Position numbers and translations under genes: made by a program
Origin: Ignavibacteriaceae bacterium
GTDB taxonomy: Bacteria; Bacteroidota; Ignavibacteria; Ignavibacteriales; Ignavibacteriaceae
DNA: 11,278 nt
Assembly (NCBI GenBank): GCA_025449775.1
Contig: JANWIS010000059.1
Location: forward strand, 1-11,278
Direction of reading: 5' to 3'
Shown: piece after piece, positions 7,582 through 11,278 of the stretch
Layout: every line of letters begins with the position of its first letter
How positions within the stretch are numbered: the stretch's first letter is position 1
The notes under the pieces: generated by a model
What the model was told of the DNA's origin: nothing
Databases searched by the model: none
What the model saw: only the letters and a program-made list of their open reading frames with translations

Positions 7582-7609
7582 GTTTTAAACCAATTAATTA
7601 ATGATTTAA

Positions 7610-7960
7610 TCAGAAAAGTTGATTTATTTTTTCGGCAGGTCTTGCAAGAATTGCTTTTTTTCCAATTTCAACTATCGGTCTTTGAACAAGGTCAGGATAT
7701 TTAATCATCAGATCTAAAATTTTTTTTTCAGTATAATTTTTTTCATCAAGTTTAAGCTCTTTGTATTTATCATCTTTTTTTCTTAAAAGGTCCGATGGTT
7801 TCATCTTCATTTTTTTCAGTAAAGATTTCAACTTTGCTTTAGAGAACGGATCTATATAATAATTAACCTTTTCAAAGTCGACTCCATTTTCTATTAAAGC
7901 TTTTGAGACTTTTTGACAGGTTGAACATGTTGGTTTTTCGTAAACCGTAATTTTCTTCAC
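7610..7960 (-). CDS. ArsC/Spx-family thioredoxin-fold protein (arsenate reductase-like)
   Basis: 116 residues, near the 110-140 typical of the ArsC/Spx/YffB family. The N-terminal strand ends in EKPTCSTC, giving Cys12 and Cys15. Cys12 occupies the catalytic position of the glutaredoxin-coupled arsenate reductases, while the CxxC arrangement is Spx-like. The three arginines that bind arsenate in E. coli ArsC appear at matching places: Arg60 (DLLRKK), Arg94 (QRPIV) and Arg107 (LARPAE). Arsenate reduction is therefore plausible, but there is no arsB, acr3 or arsR nearby, and many chromosomal homologues have unknown roles. The start is GTG, chosen because GGAGGG lies just before it; the nearby ATG is out of frame and hits a stop after four codons. 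The gene begins 26 bases after the ParA-like gene, likely in one operon. Confidence 0.82.
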   Translation of the reverse strand: MKKITVYEKPTCSTCQKVSKALIENGVDFEKVNYYIDPFSKAKLKSLLKKMKMKPSDLLRKKDDKYKELKLDEKNYTEKKILDLMIKYPDLVQRPIVEIGKKAILARPAEKINQLF

Positions 7961-7963
7961 TCG

Positions 7964-7969
7964 CCCTCC
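7964..7969 (-). promoter_or_regulatory. Strong ribosome binding site fixing a GTG start
   Basis: GGAGGG read on the minus strand ends three bases before the GTG at 7958-7960. It is the strongest gene-linked Shine-Dalgarno match on the minus strand and decides the non-ATG start of the ArsC-like gene. The spacing is somewhat short. Confidence 0.7.
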
Positions 7970-7986
7970 ATAAATCTGAGCACTAA

Positions 7987-8784
7987 TCAGGCACTTCGTA
8001 CCAGACTAAATAAATCCTTTCTTTCCATTAATTCCGTAGCAAGCTTGGTGTAAGCTTTAGCAGCCCTGGCATTCGGTTCAAAAATAAGCAATGGCTTGTT
8101 ATTGATTGAAGCTTCACCAACCGTGGCATTTTTAGGAATTGATGTATTTAAAATATGTTCCGGATATTTTCTAAACAATTCCTTCTTTGCCGCAAACGAA
8201 ACGTTGGTATTGAATTCATACATAGTTAAAAGAATACCTTCTATCTTTAATTCAGGATTATGTGTTCGATGAATTGTTCTGAGGTGAGAAAAAATTTTTG
8301 AAACGGCATCAATAGAAAATTGCCCGGGCATTACAGGGATAAGTATAGAATCGGCAGCAACAAGTGCCGAATTTGTTGTACCAGTTAGGTATGGTGGACA
8401 ATCAATAATTACATAGTCATACGAGAGCGCTTCCGGTCTGATAATATTTTTAAATAATTGTTCGTTTGACGCAACTTTCCCCAATCTTATTTCATCGAGA
8501 TATGTTAAATGTTTAAGCGGAATGAAATCAAGGTTATTAATACCTGTATTCAGAATAGCTTGCTGGAATGATGCATTGAATTGTAGAATATTAAAAATGT
8601 CAATATTTATTTCGTCTTTATTAATCCCTAAACCTGATGAACACGAACCAGCAGGATCTAAATCGATCAATAAAATTTTTTTACCTGATTGTGATAAAGC
8701 AATTGCCAGATTAATTGCGGTTGTAGTTTTTCCAACTCCACCTTTAGGAATGGCTATTGCAATTATCTTCCCCATTGTACACAT
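7987..8784 (-). CDS. ParA/Soj-family ATPase, orphan (no ParB beside it)
   Basis: 265 residues. The deviant Walker A PKGGVGKTTT (13-22) has the signature Lys14 and the P-loop Lys19. Next come LLIDLDPAG (38-46, Walker A') and VIIDCPP (125-131, Walker B with Asp128), then the ParA-type region with PVMPGQFSIDAV. The usual DLDPQGN is changed to DLDPAGS. These ATPases form ATP-dependent dimers that bind DNA or membranes and position chromosomes, plasmids or protein clusters. A parB gene, normally directly downstream of a chromosomal parA, is missing: the next gene is ArsC-like. It may therefore be a ParA-like positioning ATPase without its own ParB, or work with one encoded elsewhere. The ATG at 8784 has no Shine-Dalgarno site; Met4 (8775) is an equally possible start. 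It is divergent from the GGGPS gene across 211 bases. Confidence 0.88.
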   Translation of the reverse strand: MCTMGKIIAIAIPKGGVGKTTTAINLAIALSQSGKKILLIDLDPAGSCSSGLGINKDEINIDIFNILQFNASFQQAILNTGINNLDFIPLKHLTYLDEIRLGKVASNEQLFKNIIRPEALSYDYVIIDCPPYLTGTTNSALVAADSILIPVMPGQFSIDAVSKIFSHLRTIHRTHNPELKIEGILLTMYEFNTNVSFAAKKELFRKYPEHILNTSIPKNATVGEASINNKPLLIFEPNARAAKAYTKLATELMERKDLFSLVRSA

Positions 8785-8968
8785 TTATTCAATAACCCAG
8801 GATTGTGATTTGATAAGTATTGTCCGTTTTGTTTATGGTGATATTTTTCCCTGAAAATTTTCCAGTAAATTGTTAATATGCTAATTCTATAAGATTATCC
8901 TGATTAAAATATTTAACGCAGGTCATCAATTTCTTTCTTAATAAAATCAATTTTCATATATTTCATTA

Positions 8969-8981
8969 CCGATAAAATCGG
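8969..8981 (+). promoter_or_regulatory. Small inverted repeat in the leader of the GGGPS gene
   Basis: CCGAT (8969-8973), a 3-base spacer, and ATCGG (8977-8981) form a 5-bp inverted repeat 14 bases before the ATG at 8996. Its right arm runs into the SD-like CGGGAAG (8979-8985). A hairpin here could affect ribosome access, or it may be an operator half-site pair; it is short enough to be chance. Confidence 0.25.
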
Positions 8982-8995
8982 GAAGATTATCTTAT

Positions 8996-9754
8996 ATGAA
9001 AACTTACAATTACCTGTTAAATACAATTGAATCAAAAGGCGCTGCTTACCTGGTTCTGCTGGATCCCGACAAGATTTCAGATGCAAAACTTATTCCGTTT
9101 ATCAGGCACTGCGAGAAATCAGGGGCAGATGGTTTCCTGATCGGTGGAAGTCTGCTGATTAATGGAGATATAGATTCTTTTATTGAAAAAATAAAGATAG
9201 AGTCTTCGCTCCCGGCAATAATTTTTCCGGGAAGTATCAACCAGATATCGTCAATTGCCGACGCCATACTTTTTTTGTCGGTCATAAGTGGCAGAAACGC
9301 GGAACATTTGATAGGTAAACACGTAATGGCATCCCCTATAATCAAAAGAGCAAAAGTTGAACCAATATCCACAGGTTATATACTTATAGAATCCGGTGTA
9401 ACTACCACTGCTGTTTATATGAGTGGTAGTCTACCGGTTCCAAGGAATAAACCTGAAATCGCAGCAGCCACAGCACTTGCTGGTGAATATCTCGGGATGA
9501 AATTAATTTATCTTGAAGCTGGTTCAGGAGCTCAGGATTCTGTGCCCGATGAAATGGTAAGAGCTGTTTCAGAAGAATGCTCGGTCCCGGTAATTGTTGG
9601 CGGTGGAATCAGGGATCCGCAAACAGCAAGAAAAAAAGTTGAGAATGGTGCAAGCGTAATTGTTACAGGAAATTTTTTCGAAGATGAAAATAACTGGTAT
9701 CTGATTAAAGATTTTGCAAATGCAGTTCATCTTAAATTACCTGTTGAGGTTTAG
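8996..9754 (+). CDS. Geranylgeranylglyceryl phosphate synthase family protein (GGGPS/PcrB-like)
   Basis: 252 residues, the usual size of this TIM-barrel family. Motifs in order: LLDPDK (21-26, phosphate/Mg site), GADGFLIGGSLL (43-54), FPGSINQIS (77-85), the prenyl-pocket region FLSVISGRN (93-101), YLEAGSGA (172-179), VGGGIRDP (201-208) and IVTGNFFE (222-229). In archaea the enzyme joins sn-glycerol-1-phosphate and geranylgeranyl diphosphate by an ether bond, the first committed step of archaeal membrane lipids. Bacillus PcrB uses heptaprenyl diphosphate, and Bacteroidota homologues (group II GGGPS) can make the geranylgeranyl product in vitro. Length and loops here fit group II better than PcrB; the in vivo product is unknown. 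The gene has a weak SD (CGGGAAG), its own terminator, and no linked G1P dehydrogenase or digeranylgeranyl synthase. Confidence 0.9.
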   Translation: MKTYNYLLNTIESKGAAYLVLLDPDKISDAKLIPFIRHCEKSGADGFLIGGSLLINGDIDSFIEKIKIESSLPAIIFPGSINQISSIADAILFLSVISGRNAEHLIGKHVMASPIIKRAKVEPISTGYILIESGVTTTAVYMSGSLPVPRNKPEIAAATALAGEYLGMKLIYLEAGSGAQDSVPDEMVRAVSEECSVPVIVGGGIRDPQTARKKVENGASVIVTGNFFEDENNWYLIKDFANAVHLKLPVEV

Positions 9755-9780
9755 GTAACTCATTATTCACGGATTGTTTT

Positions 9781-9807
9781 TCCCGCTTTGGCGGGATTCT
9801 TCTTTTA
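9781..9807 (+). terminator. Intrinsic terminator after the GGGPS gene
   Basis: Stem TCCCGC (9781-9786) with GCGGGA (9791-9796), loop TTTG, followed by TTCTTCTTTTA. It sits 26 bases past the stop of the GGGPS gene and 17 bases before the gmhA start, so gmhA probably has its own promoter overlapping this region or depends on read-through. Confidence 0.82.
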
Positions 9808-9823
9808 AACAAAAAATATATTT

Positions 9824-10411
9824 ATGGATGCAAAGAAATTTATTGTCGATTCATTAATTGAAAGTTCGGAAACTAAACTAAAGATAAAGGATCTCCTTGT
9901 CAGGGAAATCCAAACTGCAGTAAAACTTTTAACTGAATGTTTCAAAGGAGGAAATAAGCTTTTACTTTGCGGAAACGGCGGTAGTGCTGCAGATTGCCAG
10001 CATATTGCTACCGAATTGATGATTCGATTAAGTCATAATATTAAAAGACCGGCACTGCCTGCAATTGCTTTGACAACCGATACTTCAAGCTTAACTGCCG
10101 GGGGCAATGATATCGGATTTGAAAATATTTTTGAAAGAAGTTTAGAAGGCTTGGGAAATGAGGGTGATGTACTCTTAGCAATTTCAACGAGTGGAAATTC
10201 TGAGAATGTATTGCGAGCCGCGATTAAAGCTAAATTAATGGGAATTAAAGTGATTAGCTTTCTTGGTGGCACAGCTGGAAAGATGAAACATCTGGGTGAT
10301 CTTCAAATAATTATTCCTTCTTCTAATATTCAAAGAATTCAGGAAGGTCATATCACGGTAGCTCATATCATTTGTGAACTGGTCGAAGAAGAATTATACG
10401 GCAAATCTTAA
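9824..10411 (+). CDS. gmhA: D-sedoheptulose-7-phosphate isomerase (phosphoheptose isomerase)
   Basis: 195 residues, matching the 190-200 of GmhA. It is a single SIS-domain protein: CGNGGSAADCQHIATELMIR (49-68) with Ser54, His60 and Glu64; DTSSLTAGGND (86-96); AISTSGNSENV (119-129) with the phosphate-binding STSGNS; and IQEGHITVAHIICELVE (172-188), where Gln173 and His181 keep the 8-residue spacing of the catalytic Gln/His of E. coli GmhA. It converts sedoheptulose 7-phosphate to D-glycero-D-manno-heptose 7-phosphate in the cytoplasm, the first step to ADP-heptose for the LPS core or surface glycans. No hldE/gmhB homologue is in the window. The ATG has no Shine-Dalgarno site, only an A/T-rich leader. 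Its stop lies one base from that of the convergent DUF192 gene. Confidence 0.94.
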   Translation: MDAKKFIVDSLIESSETKLKIKDLLVREIQTAVKLLTECFKGGNKLLLCGNGGSAADCQHIATELMIRLSHNIKRPALPAIALTTDTSSLTAGGNDIGFENIFERSLEGLGNEGDVLLAISTSGNSENVLRAAIKAKLMGIKVISFLGGTAGKMKHLGDLQIIIPSSNIQRIQEGHITVAHIICELVEEELYGKS

Positions 10412-10412
10412 A

Positions 10413-10985
10413 TCACAAATTAGGTTTTTGAAGTTTAGATCCCATCCAGTAAATAACATCTCCTTCTTTAATATTATGCCTGTCTGTAAATCCAGCTACA
10501 ACCTCTAAAACATAAATTGACGGTTTGGATGAAGGATAACTTTGCTGAGAAAGCGGTGTGGTGTTTTTATGTATTGTGACAATTTTGTTCTGTTTATTGA
10601 TGAACAGCATATCCAATGAAAAGAGCGTATTCAACATCCAGAAAGATTGATATCTTTCTTCAGGAAAAATAAAAAGCATCCCTTGCATCTCTTCCATACT
10701 TTGCCTGTTCATCAATCCAAGCTGTCTTTCGTATTCATCTTCTGCAATTTCAATATTAATTTTAATTTTAAGATTTTGTGTTGAGTCAGTGAAAGTCAGC
10801 TCACCTTCTTTTTTAAATTTATAGTATTGCATATCATTATTCTCATCACCGCATTTATTAAAGATGAAAAAAATCGCAGTAAGTACAGCTACTGTTGCTA
10901 TTCCTGCTTTCATAATCAAAGACTTTAAACTTTTTTTTTGAAGCTGAGTTTCTTCCTGTTTCTTTTTCCTTTTCTTTTGAGCCAT
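10413..10985 (-). CDS. DUF192 domain protein with N-terminal membrane anchor
   Basis: 190 residues. A lysine-rich cytoplasmic start (2-26, many Lys) leads into one hydrophobic segment (about 27-43), so it is a membrane-anchored or exported protein; Cys45 follows the segment but the preceding residues do not make a proper lipobox. The DUF192 domain fills about residues 64-182: ERQLGLMNR (86-94), GMLFIFPEE (102-110), SFWMLNTLFSLDMLFI (114-129), YVLEVVAG (158-165) and IKEGDVIYW (172-180). The usual family motif is FWMKNT; here Lys is replaced by Leu. The function of DUF192 is not established. The Lys-rich basic tail is unlike the simple signal peptides of most relatives. No strong RBS is visible (CGGGA about 10 bases before the ATG). 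It ends one base from gmhA. Confidence 0.88.
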   Translation of the reverse strand: MAQKKRKKKQEETQLQKKSLKSLIMKAGIATVAVLTAIFFIFNKCGDENNDMQYYKFKKEGELTFTDSTQNLKIKINIEIAEDEYERQLGLMNRQSMEEMQGMLFIFPEERYQSFWMLNTLFSLDMLFINKQNKIVTIHKNTTPLSQQSYPSSKPSIYVLEVVAGFTDRHNIKEGDVIYWMGSKLQKPNL

Positions 10986-11042
10986 TCAATAAATCCCGAT
11001 ATTTGAGGAGTTAATATAGTAATGACAATATAAATTTAAGCC

Positions 11043-11047
11043 AGAGG
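11043..11047 (+). promoter_or_regulatory. Probable ribosome binding site of the truncated hydrolase gene
   Basis: AGAGG lies nine bases before the ATG at 11057. An in-frame stop at 11012-11014 limits how far upstream the gene could start, and there is no other ATG in that stretch, so this start is likely. Confidence 0.5.
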
Positions 11048-11056
11048 CTTACGGGT

Positions 11057-11278
11057 ATGAGCATCGAGAAGACTGTAATACTTGACAGGGAAGAAATAAT
11101 TTTAAGTGAAGCCCAGAACAAATTGATTGCAAGCGGCTGGGGACAGGAAATTCTTGATATTACTGTCTGCGAAAAAATAACTTATCTCTCCGACGGGTTA
11201 AAAGTAAAAGGATATCTTTCTTATCCAAAAGAAAATAAAGGAAAGAAATTCCCATGCGTAATCTGGAACAGAGGCGGA
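11057..11278 (+). CDS. N-terminal part of a probable S9-type peptidase / alpha/beta hydrolase, 3' truncated
   Basis: 74 residues are visible and the frame is open at the end of the window. After about 40 residues of mixed helix there is ITYLSDGLKVKGYLSYPKE (41-59), then a charged turn and FPCVIWNRGG (65-74). The pattern 'Y-x-SDGLxVxGYLxxP...PxVIxNRGG' is typical of the start of the catalytic alpha/beta hydrolase domain in bacterial dipeptidyl-aminopeptidase-like S9 proteins, where the NRGG loop is near the oxyanion hole. There is no signal peptide, so a cytoplasmic enzyme is likely. The Ser-Asp-His triad lies beyond the window, so activity cannot be confirmed. The gene is divergent from DUF192 across a 71-base spacer that must hold both promoters. 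Confidence 0.65.
   Translation, partial: MSIEKTVILDREEIILSEAQNKLIASGWGQEILDITVCEKITYLSDGLKVKGYLSYPKENKGKKFPCVIWNRGG

Noticed and set aside
7610..8784. An arsenic resistance or plasmid partition module formed by the ArsC-like and ParA-like genes
   Set aside because: No arsR, arsB/acr3, parB, parS-like repeat, replication gene or mobile element is visible, and the surrounding genes are housekeeping, so a chromosomal origin without such a module is more likely.
11005..11033. GAGGAG followed by ATG at 11022, an apparent start in the DUF192/hydrolase spacer
   Set aside because: The frame stops after three codons (ATG ACA ATA TAA), too short to be more than coincidence; the real hydrolase start is at 11057 in another frame.
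1..11278. CRISPR arrays, transposons, tRNA or rRNA genes, phage genes
   Set aside because: No regularly spaced repeats, transposase or integrase sequence, terminal inverted repeats flanking a gene, or RNA gene was recognised on either strand.

Overview
The window looks like chromosomal DNA from a member of the Ignavibacteria/Melioribacter-type lineage (Bacteroidota-Chlorobiota, FCB group). The case rests on two proteins with C-terminal type IX secretion (T9SS) sorting domains carrying the NYPNPFNP motif, AT-rich sequence, many starts with weak or absent Shine-Dalgarno sites, and a bacterial geranylgeranylglyceryl phosphate synthase homologue. This placement is inferred from gene content; no 16S gene or other marker is present.

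Left part (1-4163): the 3' end of a T9SS-secreted protein, a 336-base gene-free stretch, then an outer-membrane-type lipoprotein with a DUF3494 (ice-binding-protein-like) domain. It converges on a large secreted Asp-box/BNR beta-propeller protein with its own T9SS tail. A perfect 9-bp hairpin with T-rich tails on both sides serves as a bidirectional terminator between them.

Middle part (4347-8784): a run of minus-strand genes. In order of transcription these are an orphan ParA-type ATPase, an ArsC/Spx-family thioredoxin-fold protein (26 bases downstream, GTG start with a strong ribosome binding site), a Trm112-like small protein, an ICMT/PEMT-like membrane methyltransferase, a zinc N-acetylmuramoyl-L-alanine amidase (13 bases downstream) and thioredoxin, closed by a GC hairpin terminator. 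ParA-ArsC and methyltransferase-amidase are spaced like operon pairs; the larger gaps suggest separate units. A 19-bp bulged inverted repeat lies between the ArsC-like and Trm112-like genes.

Right part (8996-11278): plus-strand GGGPS homologue with its own terminator, then gmhA (sedoheptulose-7-phosphate isomerase, the first step of ADP-heptose synthesis for LPS). gmhA meets a minus-strand DUF192 protein tail to tail with one base between the stop codons. The window ends inside the start of a probable S9-type alpha/beta hydrolase.

Most genes are housekeeping, envelope or secretion functions. I see no defence island, CRISPR array, transposon, tRNA or rRNA, and no convincing new multi-gene system. 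The items most worth a second look are the GGGPS homologue, the DUF3494 lipoprotein, the orphan ParA and a few unexplained intergenic hairpins.
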